DNA of 8,755 nt from Archangium sp. (GCA_016793585.1 JAEUJR010000726.1:1-8755), one strand, 5' to 3'. Counted from the first letter of the stretch, positions 1 to 6,201 are shown. Numbers and translations: made by a program. Notes: generated from the letters alone by a model not told the origin.

Positions 1-879
1 ATTCGGTTCACCGAAGGGGCTCCCTGGCCCCTCACGGTGACGACCAGCGCGACACCCCTCGTCGACCGCTTCGAGATTTCTGGCGTCGAGTCGAGCCAGT
101 TCGCGTCGAGCCTGGTGCTCGGGGCCGCGCGGCTCGTGCACCACGGCAACCCCGACGTCGTCGTCGAGGTGACGGGAGAACCCACGAGCGCCGGTTACCT
201 CGCGCTCACGCTCGATTGGGTTCGCCGCTTCGGCTTTCGCGTCGAGGTGAACGGCTCACGCGTCACCGTCGGCGGGCGTGGAGCAGCGCTCGCGCCTCTG
301 GTGCCCGGCGACTGGTCGTCGCTGACGTACCTGCTGCCGCTCGCGTGGAAGGCGAAGGCGCGCGTCGCCTCCGTCGACCTCGCCTCGCTGCACCCTGACC
401 GAACCTTCGCGACGCACCTCGAAGCGTCAGGCCTTTCGCTCGCGACGACCGATGGCCTCACCGCCGTTCGCGGAAGCCTGGCGCGTGGGTTCTCGGTCGA
501 CGCCTCCGTCTGCCCCGACGCGGTGCCAGGTCTCGTCGCGCTCGCGCTCGTGGCTCCCACACCGTCGACCTTCGTGCGTTGCGCGGTGCTGCGGCTCAAA
601 GAGAGCGACCGGCTGTCTGCGCTCATCGACCTCGTTCACCTGTCGGGTGGAACGGCCTCGCTCTCGGGCGACACGCTGACCGTCACGCCCCCACGAACGC
701 CCCGTGGTGGAACGTTCGACGGCAGAAGCGACCACCGGCTCGTCATGGCCGCCGCCGTCGCCGGCGCGCTGCTCGACGTGACGATTTCCGTGCGCGGCAC
801 CGCTGCCGTCGCCAAGAGCTTTCCCGGGTTCTGGAGAGAAGCAGCGAAGGTGCAGGTGACGCGTTGGGAGGCCGAGTGA
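1..879 (+). CDS. aroA: 3-phosphoshikimate 1-carboxyvinyltransferase (EPSP synthase), 5'-truncated
   Basis: EPSP synthase joins shikimate-3-phosphate and phosphoenolpyruvate, the sixth step of the cytoplasmic shikimate pathway. The frame is open from base 1, so the start lies outside the window. 292 residues are present of a usual ~430, meaning about the first third is missing. Visible family landmarks, numbered from base 1: SSQF at 31-34 (shikimate-phosphate site), a SAGY motif at about 63-66 aligning with the usual SKPY, CPDAVP with the catalytic Asp at 173, LKESDRL with Lys200/Glu201, DHR at 244-246, and AKSFP with Lys272. The key C-terminal catalytic residues are therefore intact. The Lys and Pro of SKPY are replaced by Ala and Gly, so the enzyme is somewhat divergent. 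Its stop codon overlaps the GTG start of the next gene, implying co-translation. Identity is secure from the motifs; a diverged paralogue cannot be excluded without the N-terminal domain. Confidence 0.93.
   Translation: MRFTEGAPWPLTVTTSATPLVDRFEISGVESSQFASSLVLGAARLVHHGNPDVVVEVTGEPTSAGYLALTLDWVRRFGFRVEVNGSRVTVGGRGAALAPLVPGDWSSLTYLLPLAWKAKARVASVDLASLHPDRTFATHLEASGLSLATTDGLTAVRGSLARGFSVDASVCPDAVPGLVALALVAPTPSTFVRCAVLRLKESDRLSALIDLVHLSGGTASLSGDTLTVTPPRTPRGGTFDGRSDHRLVMAAAVAGALLDVTISVRGTAAVAKSFPGFWREAAKVQVTRWEAE
866..871 (+). promoter_or_regulatory. Shine-Dalgarno site for the FAD oxidoreductase
   Basis: GGGAGG lies inside the last codons of aroA, four bases before the GTG at 876. It supports GTG 876 as the start. 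The reading frame extends upstream to 579, but that part is antiparallel-free overlap with aroA in another frame and has no family resemblance. Confidence 0.6.
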
Positions 880-2303
880 AGACGTACGACGCGGTGGTGG
901 TTGGCTCGGGCCCGAACGGCCTCGCGGCTGCGCTCGTGCTCGCGAAGGCCGGCCACTCGGTGAAGGTCATCGAAGGCCAGCCGACGTTCGGAGGCGGGGC
1001 GCGCTCGATGGCGCTCACCCAGCCCGGCTTCGTTCACGACGTGTGCTCCGCGATTCACCCGCTCGCGGCGGGCTCACCGTTCTTCGCCACGTTGCCGCTC
1101 GAGAAGTACGGCGTGCGCTTCATCCACTCCGAGTTCCCGTTCGTGAACCCGCTGCCCGGTGACGACGCGGCGGTGTTGGAGCGGAGCGTCGAGGCGACCG
1201 CCGCGAGGCTGCGCTCCGACGAGAAGGCCTACCTTCGCGTGATGAAGCCGCTCGTCGACGGCTTCGATGACTTGAAGGCGCTCATCTTCAACCCCCTCAC
1301 GAAGCCGCCCCTCCAGGCGCCATTGCTCGCGGCGCGGTTCGGCGTCGCGGCCCTCGAGAGCGTGGTCGACTTCGTCGAGAACGAGTTTCAAGACCCGCGC
1401 ACCAAGGCGCTGCTGGGGGGCTGTGCCGCGCACTCGTTCTCGCCCCTCACCACACCGCTCACGAACGCGTTCGGGCTCATCCTCGCCATCACGGGCCACG
1501 CGGTGGGCTGGCCCTTCATCGAAGGGGGCTCGCAGAAGCTGGTCGACGCGCTGGTCGCGATGATTCGCGACGCTGGCGGAGAGCTCGAGGCCGGCCATGC
1601 CATCTCGTCGCTCGACGAACTTCCGCCGCACCGGCTCGTTCTCTTCGACACGCACGCGCACGTGATGACGAAGGTGTGTGGTGAGGCGCTGCCGGCCTCG
1701 TACCGCCGGCGCATCGACCAGGGCTTCGTGCGGGGGCCCGGCGTCTTCAAGGTCGACTACGCGCTCGACGCGCCGATGCCGTGGCTGTCGAAAGACGCGC
1801 ACCGCACCTCGTGTCTGCATGTCTGCGGCGGCATCGAAGCGCTCACCGAGTCAGAGGCCGCTCCGGCGAAGGGCGAGCTCGCCGAGCGGCCGTTCGTGCT
1901 CGTCGCCCAGCACTCGTCGTTCGACGCCACCCGCGCGCCCGAGGGCAAACACACGCTGTGGGCGTATTGCCATGTACCGAACGGCTCCACCGTCGACATG
2001 ACGAGCCGCATCGAGGCACAGCTCGAGCGGTTCGCGCCGGGGTTCCAACGCCACGTGCTGGCCCGGCACGCGAAGACGACGGCCGACTTCGAGCGCACCA
2101 ACGCCAGCTACCTGGGCGGTGACATCTCGGGTGGCGCGGTCGAAGGCCTGCAGGTGTTCTTCCGACCCACCATCGGGCTGCCCTACGGCACGCCGAACGA
2201 GCGAATTCTGCTGTGTTCTTCGTCTGCGCCCCCGGGGCCAGGCGTTCATGGCATGGGTGGGTACTGGGCGGCGACAGAGGCGTTGAGCCGGCTGCGCCGC
2301 TGA
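876..2303 (+). CDS. NAD(P)/FAD-dependent oxidoreductase, phytoene desaturase-like (COG1233)
   Basis: A 475-aa flavoprotein of the CrtI/phytoene-dehydrogenase-like amine oxidase superfamily. The N-terminal Rossmann ADP-binding fold reads VVVGSGPNGLAAA (residues 7-19; Gly10, Gly12, Gly15), followed by the acidic strand end Glu33 and the GGGARS loop (39-44). The C-terminal FAD-binding stretch PPGPGVHGMGGYWAA (452-465) is typical of COG1233 proteins. The middle segment SLDELPP (245-251) then LVLFDTHAH, and GPGVFKVDYALD (287-298), match from memory a roughly 480-residue subfamily common in actinobacteria and myxobacteria, so its shortness is a subfamily trait rather than a deletion. The substrate is unknown: no carotenoid gene is nearby. 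No signal peptide or membrane segment is visible, so it is probably cytosolic or peripheral. The GTG start overlaps the aroA stop (GTGA), and GGGAGG precedes it by four bases. Confidence 0.88.
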   Translation: MKTYDAVVVGSGPNGLAAALVLAKAGHSVKVIEGQPTFGGGARSMALTQPGFVHDVCSAIHPLAAGSPFFATLPLEKYGVRFIHSEFPFVNPLPGDDAAVLERSVEATAARLRSDEKAYLRVMKPLVDGFDDLKALIFNPLTKPPLQAPLLAARFGVAALESVVDFVENEFQDPRTKALLGGCAAHSFSPLTTPLTNAFGLILAITGHAVGWPFIEGGSQKLVDALVAMIRDAGGELEAGHAISSLDELPPHRLVLFDTHAHVMTKVCGEALPASYRRRIDQGFVRGPGVFKVDYALDAPMPWLSKDAHRTSCLHVCGGIEALTESEAAPAKGELAERPFVLVAQHSSFDATRAPEGKHTLWAYCHVPNGSTVDMTSRIEAQLERFAPGFQRHVLARHAKTTADFERTNASYLGGDISGGAVEGLQVFFRPTIGLPYGTPNERILLCSSSAPPGPGVHGMGGYWAATEALSRLRR

Positions 2304-2353
2304 CCCGGTGTGTTGAGCGTGTGCAGTTCGCCGCGAAACCGTGCGGGCGCATC

Positions 2354-2373
2354 GCTAGGCTTCCCGTCGAGGC
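2354..2373 (+). promoter_or_regulatory. Possible -10 element with a very short leader, hybrid kinase
   Basis: GCTAGGCT lies just before the ATG at 2374. Read as a -10 (TAGGCT, 2356-2361) it leaves only 12 bases to the start codon, so the transcript would have a leader of about 5 bases. No usable Shine-Dalgarno is present (GAGG ends one base before the ATG) and no convincing -35 was found. The same GCTAGG string occurs before the gene at 7134. This is a pattern inference. Confidence 0.3.
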
Positions 2374-4071
2374 ATGAACGGGTTCCTTCGCTGGCTCGAC
2401 GAGTTCTCTCGCGCCTCGTCCTTTCCGGACGAGCGTGGCCGCATGCAGGCCCGGTTCGTCGTCGTGGGGTCGCTGCTCGGCGGGCTGATGAGCCTGACGT
2501 CGACGTTCCTCTTGTTCCTCTGGGCGAAGCCCGCGCAGGTGTTCCAGTCGGGCATCGGCTTCGCGTTGTGCCTGACGATGGTGGGGCTGTGGCGGGCGAC
2601 GCTCAATCGCGACCTCGTCTCTCACCTCGCCGGCGTGGTGTTGTCGGTGAGCTACCTGTTCGGCGCCTTCAATGAGCGCAACCTGAGCACGTCGTCACTC
2701 TTCTCCATCATTCCCGTGTTGGCGCTCTTCCTCTCGGGGCGGCGCGTCGGCGGGGTGTGGTTGGTGGCGGTGATGGTGCAGATGGCCATCGTGGGCGCGC
2801 TGCTGCGCCCAGAGACCGACCTCGAGCGGCAGATGTTCGATGCCCAGCTCGTGCGCGTGTTCGTGCTCGCGCCCACCATCTTCCTCATCGGGTTCCTCTA
2901 CGAGTCGGGCCACGAGCGCACTATCGCCACCCTCAACCAGGCGCGCGAAGCTGCTGAGGCGGCGAACCGTGAGAAGAGCCGCTTCCTCGCGAAGGTGAGC
3001 CACGAGATTCGAACGCCGCTCAACGGCGTGCTGGGCACCACCGAGCTCGCGATGCTCGACGAGGTGTCTCTGGTGACGCGCGAGCGGCTGGCGACGATTC
3101 ACCGCTCGGGGGGCACGCTGCTCGCGCTCATCAACGACCTGCTCGACCACGCGCGGGTGGAGTCGGGCCGCTTCGAGCTGCAGAGCGCTCCTTTTCTGCC
3201 GGCGCAGGTGGTGGGCGAGATCGTCGATCTGAACCGGGCACGTGCGCAGGCGAAGGGGCTCACGCTGTCGGCCGAGCTCGAGGTGCCTGCGTCGCTGCGC
3301 CTGCTGGGTGACGCGGTTCGGCTCAAGCAGGTGCTCGGCAACCTCGTCACCAACGCCATCAAGTTCACGCCAGCGGGCAGCATCGTGGTGCGGGTCGAAG
3401 GGCAGGCGGAAGGAACGCACCATCGACTGCGGCTCTCGGTGCGTGACACCGGCCCGGGCATCGACGCGGCTGATCAGAGCCGCCTCTTCCTGCCCTTTTC
3501 GCAGCTCTCGGTCGACACCTCGGGCACCGGTCTGGGCCTCGCCATCTCGCGGCAGCTCGTCGAGGCGATGAATGGGCGGCTGCTGCTCTCGAGCGAGGTG
3601 GGCAAGGGTTCGACCTTCACGCTCGAGCTGTTGCTGGCACAGACAGACCTGAGTCCCCAGCACACGCCGGTCAGCACCGAGTGGCGCTTCTCGGGCCGCG
3701 CGCTCGTCGTCGACGACAACAGCATCAACATCGGAGTCGCGTCGGGGCTGCTCTCGAAGCTGGGGCTCGAGGTGATGACGGCGGGCAACGGCGCCGAGGC
3801 GCTCGAGGTGCTCGCGAGAGACCACTTCGACCTCGTGCTCATGGACCTGCAGATGCCGGTGCTCGACGGCCTCAGCGCGACGAGGGCGGTGCGGGCGCGC
3901 GGTGACGCGACGCCCATCGTGGCGCTCACCGCGAACGCGATGCAGGAAGACCTGCAGGCCTGCCTCGACGCTGGAATGACCGACTGCCTCACCAAGCCGT
4001 TGCGGCTGCCGCGGTTGATCGAGCTGCTGCTGCGGGTGCTGCCGACGACCGACAAGGTGCGCCTCGCCTGA
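2374..4071 (+). CDS. Membrane-bound hybrid sensor histidine kinase (TM-HisKA-HATPase_c-REC)
   Basis: A 565-aa two-component sensor that should autophosphorylate on His and pass phosphate to its own receiver. Residues 28-176 hold about six hydrophobic segments (near 28-50, 59-74, 81-99, 108-121, 126-143, 160-176) with almost no periplasmic domain, so it may sense a membrane or intramembrane cue. A short coiled linker (180-203) leads to HisKA with KVSHEIRTPLNG, phosphoacceptor His210. HATPase_c follows: N box with Asn323/Asn327, G1 box DTGPGI (358-363), G2 box GTGLGLA (384-390). The receiver spans about 442-557: acidic pair Asp447/Asp448, phosphoacceptor Asp491 in LMDLQMP, Thr519 and Lys541. 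All catalytic residues are present, so it should be active. No HPt domain, DNA-binding output or cognate regulator is adjacent, so its partner is encoded elsewhere. The start is the ATG at 2374; TTG/GTG codons upstream lack support. Confidence 0.93.
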   Translation: MNGFLRWLDEFSRASSFPDERGRMQARFVVVGSLLGGLMSLTSTFLLFLWAKPAQVFQSGIGFALCLTMVGLWRATLNRDLVSHLAGVVLSVSYLFGAFNERNLSTSSLFSIIPVLALFLSGRRVGGVWLVAVMVQMAIVGALLRPETDLERQMFDAQLVRVFVLAPTIFLIGFLYESGHERTIATLNQAREAAEAANREKSRFLAKVSHEIRTPLNGVLGTTELAMLDEVSLVTRERLATIHRSGGTLLALINDLLDHARVESGRFELQSAPFLPAQVVGEIVDLNRARAQAKGLTLSAELEVPASLRLLGDAVRLKQVLGNLVTNAIKFTPAGSIVVRVEGQAEGTHHRLRLSVRDTGPGIDAADQSRLFLPFSQLSVDTSGTGLGLAISRQLVEAMNGRLLLSSEVGKGSTFTLELLLAQTDLSPQHTPVSTEWRFSGRALVVDDNSINIGVASGLLSKLGLEVMTAGNGAEALEVLARDHFDLVLMDLQMPVLDGLSATRAVRARGDATPIVALTANAMQEDLQACLDAGMTDCLTKPLRLPRLIELLLRVLPTTDKVRLA

Positions 4072-4110
4072 GGTTTCTCAGGGCGCGAGAACGCTCCCCG
4101 CGACTGTCAA

Positions 4111-4171
4111 AGGTCTGAACGTGGAACGAGGAAACTCCAGATCAGCGACGCGCCGATGTTCCACGTGACCT
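4111..4171. other. Long intergenic stem-loop, possible terminator or structured leader RNA
   Basis: AGGTC (4111-4115) and ACGTGGAAC (4119-4127) pair with GTTCCACGT (4158-4166) and GACCT (4167-4171), giving a 14-bp stem with one three-base bulge (TGA, 4116-4118). The 30-base loop could hold a small GAG-GAAA-CTC hairpin (4128-4137) capped by a GNRA tetraloop. There is no U-tract after it. It lies 40 bases past the kinase stop and 84 bases before the next ATG, so it could end the kinase mRNA or shape the leader of the small membrane protein. An inverted DNA-binding site is also possible. The pairing is seen directly; the function is inference. Confidence 0.45.
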
Positions 4172-4254
4172 GCAATAGACACCGGTGGGCGACATAACCC
4201 TGCGGATCAGGGGTGGCGCAGGGCTTGGCAAGGGCCTCGCATTGCCGCCCGCCC

Positions 4255-4557
4255 ATGGACACGTTCAGCGAGAAGTTCGAGACGATGATGGATGACAAGC
4301 GGGTTCGCGCGGTGGGAATCGCGCTCGCCGCCATTCTGCTCGCCATCTCGATGGGGCTGCTCATCGCCGCCAAGACGCCGTCGAAGCCCATCGTGCTGGG
4401 CAAGGTGCTGCCGGACGCGCCGGCGAACGTGTTGATGCTCCGGTGGATGCCCGACATGCGTGTGTCGGAGATGCGGGCGCTGCTTCCTGCCCCGATGGCC
4501 CGCATCTCGAACACCGCGCCGCAGGCTCGCAGCAACGCGATGCTCAGCCGCCGCTGA
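4255..4557 (+). CDS. Small single-pass membrane protein of unknown function
   Basis: A 100-aa protein that I do not recognise. A charged N-terminus (EKFETMMDDKRVR, 6-18) precedes one hydrophobic helix (about 19-38, rich in Ala, Leu and Ile), then a Pro/Met-containing polar tail ending in several Arg. Basic residues before the helix favour N-in, C-out topology; it could be a membrane anchor or uncleaved signal anchor. Third codon positions are strongly G/C throughout, like the neighbouring genes, which is the main evidence that it is real. The ATG at 4255 is preferred. An in-frame GTG at 4213 would add 14 residues, but their codons (AGG, GCA, TTG, CAT) are unlike the rest. No clear Shine-Dalgarno precedes either start. 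It stands alone between the kinase and a hairpin terminator shared with a convergent gene. Confidence 0.7.
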   Translation: MDTFSEKFETMMDDKRVRAVGIALAAILLAISMGLLIAAKTPSKPIVLGKVLPDAPANVLMLRWMPDMRVSEMRALLPAPMARISNTAPQARSNAMLSRR

Positions 4558-4583
4558 GTCGAGCAGTCGACGTTCAGTTCTCC

Positions 4584-4628
4584 CGACCCCGGTTGGAGCA
4601 AAGCGCTCCATCGGGGTCGTGGTGTTTC
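4584..4628. terminator. Hairpin terminator between convergent genes
   Basis: CGACCCCG (4584-4591) pairs with CGGGGTCG (4612-4619), and TGGAGC (4594-4599) pairs with GCTCCA (4605-4610), giving 14 base pairs around a five-base loop with one small internal defect. On the plus strand it is followed by TGGTGTTTCTT, a modest T-rich tail. It sits 26 bases after the small membrane protein and 15 bases beyond the stop of the minus-strand peptidase gene, so it may serve both, although the minus-strand side has no U-tract. Confidence 0.75.
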
Positions 4629-4634
4629 TTGCAG

Positions 4635-5831
4635 TCAGTCGAGAGAGAGCTCGGCGCCCAGCGCGCGATCGACGAGGGTGACTTCGACGCCGAGCTTCGT
4701 GGCGAGGTCGAGCAGCAGCGTCCGCTCCTCTGCGCTCACGTGACCATCGGCGCGCGCGACGAGGCACAAGTCACGCAGCACCTGGCCACGGCGGAGCACC
4801 GGCACGACGGCGACGGCGTTCGAGATTCGCCGCGGCAAGTCGTCGGTGAGCGCCTTGACGTTGACGCGGTCGACGGAGCCGGGGCCGAAGAAGCGCTCGA
4901 GCACCTTGCGCTCCTTCTCGTCGAGCTCGCCGTTGGCGCTGGCGACGGCGACTCCGCCCGCGAGCAGCAGCCGGCGCATGGCTTCGGGAATCTCGCCTTT
5001 GTCGTCGAGGTAGGTGGGCTCCATCACGGCCATGAGCTCGGCGACTTCGGTCTCGAGCTGCGTGCGTGAGAGGCCGGTTCCGGCGAACTGTTCGGCGCGT
5101 GAGAAGGCGTTGGCGGCCTGCAGGCGGAGCGGGCTGAACGGGTGTGTGGCGAACCAGTCGGGCTGGGGTTTGCGGTTGGCGTCGTCGGCGGAGCGTTTGC
5201 CGAGCTCTTCCTGCATGTCGCCGAGCTGCGAGATGAGATCTTCGGCGCGCATGCTGGTGAGGCCCTGACGCAGGCCCGAGGCGAGCTTGAGGAGTGAGCT
5301 GGTGACGCCGTCGAGTTTGCCAGCGCAGGTGAGGCCAGCGCGGTCGGCGGAGATCTCGGCGTAGCGGCTCCAGGCGAAGAGCTGGGTGGCGGCGACGCCG
5401 ACCATCGACGACTCGACGAGGGCCTTCATGGGCAGCCGGTGATGGCCGAAGAGGTGATGCCCGAGCTCGTGGCCGATGACGAACTTGAGCTCCTCGTCAT
5501 CGAACGATTCGAAGAGTGACGAGGAGAACAGCATGAAGACGCGGCCGTCTTCTGGGCGCGCCATGCCCGCGTTGAAGCTCGCGTCGGGGTACACGTACGT
5601 CTCGAGCACGCCCTCGAAGCCGAGCGTCTTCGTGCAGTGGGCGACGAGCGTGGCGAGGCGGGGAGACATCGGCGCCGTCACGCGCAGGGCCGTGGCGAGG
5701 AACGAGCGGCGAATGCCGAGGTCCTTCTGTTTCTCGGCCTCGTCGACGATGCGCTTGATGTGCGGGTCGGCGAGCAGCTTCGCTTCGAGATCGGAGTCGC
5801 CCTGGGCGCGAAGGTCGAGTCTTGGAGCCAT
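4635..5831 (-). CDS. M48-family zinc metallopeptidase with C-terminal TerB-like domain
   Basis: A 398-aa protein. The peptidase core has the zinc motif HELGHH (His121, Glu122, His125) preceded by DDEELKFVIG, and the downstream EISADRAG, where Glu159 is the expected third zinc ligand and Asp163 the conserved Asp of ExxAD. This is the M48 (Ste24/HtpX-like) signature. Unlike HtpX, no convincing membrane helices flank the motif; only a short hydrophobic patch (143-154) is seen, so it is probably soluble. The C-terminal part (about 285-395) contains two acidic helix-turn motifs, ASANGELDEKE (298-308) and ARADGHVSAEE (359-369), resembling the repeated ADGxxxxxE motif of TerB/TerB-like domains. The ATG at 5831 is chosen because the protein then begins MAPRLDLR, and a possible -10 sits directly before it; an upstream in-frame ATG at 5903 would add 24 weakly conserved-looking residues. 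Substrate unknown; no tellurite-resistance genes are nearby. Confidence 0.88.
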   Translation of the reverse strand: MAPRLDLRAQGDSDLEAKLLADPHIKRIVDEAEKQKDLGIRRSFLATALRVTAPMSPRLATLVAHCTKTLGFEGVLETYVYPDASFNAGMARPEDGRVFMLFSSSLFESFDDEELKFVIGHELGHHLFGHHRLPMKALVESSMVGVAATQLFAWSRYAEISADRAGLTCAGKLDGVTSSLLKLASGLRQGLTSMRAEDLISQLGDMQEELGKRSADDANRKPQPDWFATHPFSPLRLQAANAFSRAEQFAGTGLSRTQLETEVAELMAVMEPTYLDDKGEIPEAMRRLLLAGGVAVASANGELDEKERKVLERFFGPGSVDRVNVKALTDDLPRRISNAVAVVPVLRRGQVLRDLCLVARADGHVSAEERTLLLDLATKLGVEVTLVDRALGAELSLD

Positions 5832-5845
5832 GAGCGGGGTTCTTA
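5832..5845 (-). promoter_or_regulatory. Possible -10 element and near-leaderless start, M48 gene
   Basis: On the minus strand TAAGAA (5845-5840) ends eight bases before the ATG at 5831, and no Shine-Dalgarno lies between. If it is a -10, transcription would begin within one or two bases of the start codon. The same eight-base gap separates TAGGGC from the ATG at 7134. No strong -35 was found. Confidence 0.3.
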
Positions 5846-5941
5846 CTCTGCCGGTGAGCTGTGGCGCAGGCTGGGTGCCGAGTTGTTTCCCGAGACCCAT
5901 CACGCTCGAGAAGCAGGACCGTCACTGGTTTCACTCGGAGC

Positions 5942-5954
5942 GTGACCAGGTCAC
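5942..5954. promoter_or_regulatory. Perfect dyad GTGACC-A-GGTCAC, possible operator
   Basis: A 6+1+6 base perfect palindrome, the size of a dimeric regulator's half-site pair. Its nine-base core GACC-A-GGTC recurs on the other strand at 7035-7043, before the phosphohexomutase gene. It lies about 110 bases upstream of the M48 start and 300 bases upstream of the gene at 6259, so its target is unclear. Confidence 0.3.
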
Positions 5955-5964
5955 CTTCACTGAT

Positions 5965-5976
5965 TGGCCGCGGCCA
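5965..5976. repeat. 12-bp perfect palindrome TGGCCGCGGCCA
   Basis: An uninterrupted 12-base self-complementary sequence 10 bases after the GTGACC dyad. It may be an operator or a chance product of GC-rich composition; nothing in the sequence decides. Confidence 0.3.
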
Positions 5977-6069
5977 CGTGTTTGATTGCTCCGACGTGCG
6001 CCGATGCCCACTTGGAGTCTCCGCTGTGGGCTTCACGTCGCGCGAGAGTTCCCGACAGCCCATCGTCGG

Positions 6070-6152
6070 CCTGAAAGTCTTACCCGCGGGACTGCCGACT
6101 GCTGAAAGTCTTCCCCGCGGTAGTGCCGAGTCCCGCGGGTAAGACTTTCAGG
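6070..6152. repeat. Triple 19-bp repeat with perfect 24-bp inverted outer arms
   Basis: The element CTGAAAGTCTTMCCCGCGG occurs three times: 6071-6089 (plus), 6102-6120 (plus) and 6133-6151 (minus). Copies 1 and 3 carry A at the variable position and are perfect inverted repeats over 24 bases (6070-6093 and 6129-6152). Copy 2 has C there and lies between them. Copies 1 and 2 start 31 bases apart, about three helical turns, and share a following GCCGA. Each copy carries the self-complementary core CCGCGG. The cluster ends 34 bases before a sigma-54-like element, which suits an activator-binding region. A cruciform, RNA hairpin or dispersed REP-like element are alternatives. Confidence 0.85.
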
Positions 6153-6185
6153 TCCTCCGCACCCGAGAAATGACTCATTTTGACC

Positions 6186-6201
6186 TGGCGCAGGCGCTGC
6201 T
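6186..6201 (+). promoter_or_regulatory. Candidate sigma-54 (-24/-12) promoter for the gene at 6259
   Basis: TGGCGCAGGCGCTGCT fits the sigma-54 consensus TGGCACG-N4-TTGCW at 9 of 12 specified positions, including the invariant GG and GC separated by exactly 10 bases. Transcription would begin near 6212, giving a leader of about 47 bases that contains the Shine-Dalgarno site. GC-rich DNA can produce such matches by chance. A sigma-70 alternative, TTGACC at 6180-6185, lacks a good -10 at 16-18 bases. Confidence 0.35.

Noticed and set aside
579..875. Upstream extension of the oxidoreductase reading frame by 99 codons
   Set aside because: It lies wholly within aroA in another frame, is Arg-rich like a GC-shadow, and the Rossmann motif begins only after GTG 876, which has its own Shine-Dalgarno.
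2695..3825. 376-codon open frame antisense to the histidine kinase
   Set aside because: Same shadow effect; the plus strand has complete HisKA, HATPase and receiver motifs here.
4180..4187. CACCGGTG palindrome upstream of the small membrane protein
   Set aside because: An eight-base palindrome is expected by chance at this GC content and nothing nearby supports a site.
4213..4254. GTG start for the small membrane protein at 4213
   Set aside because: The 14 added codons include several rarely used in the rest of the gene and give no Shine-Dalgarno advantage; kept only as an alternative.
5861..6142. 93-codon plus-strand frame in the divergent gap
   Set aside because: It starts within the peptidase upstream region, runs through the repeat cluster, is Arg/Ser-rich and has no Shine-Dalgarno or recognisable sequence.
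6070..6152. CRISPR array or tiny insertion element
   Set aside because: Only three copies with 12-base gaps and one copy inverted, so not a CRISPR. No target-site duplication flanks the 24-bp arms and there is no transposase, so a mobile element is unsupported.
6180..6185. TTGACC as a sigma-70 -35 box
   Set aside because: No acceptable -10 at 16-18 bases downstream; the overlapping GG-N10-GC pattern fits better.
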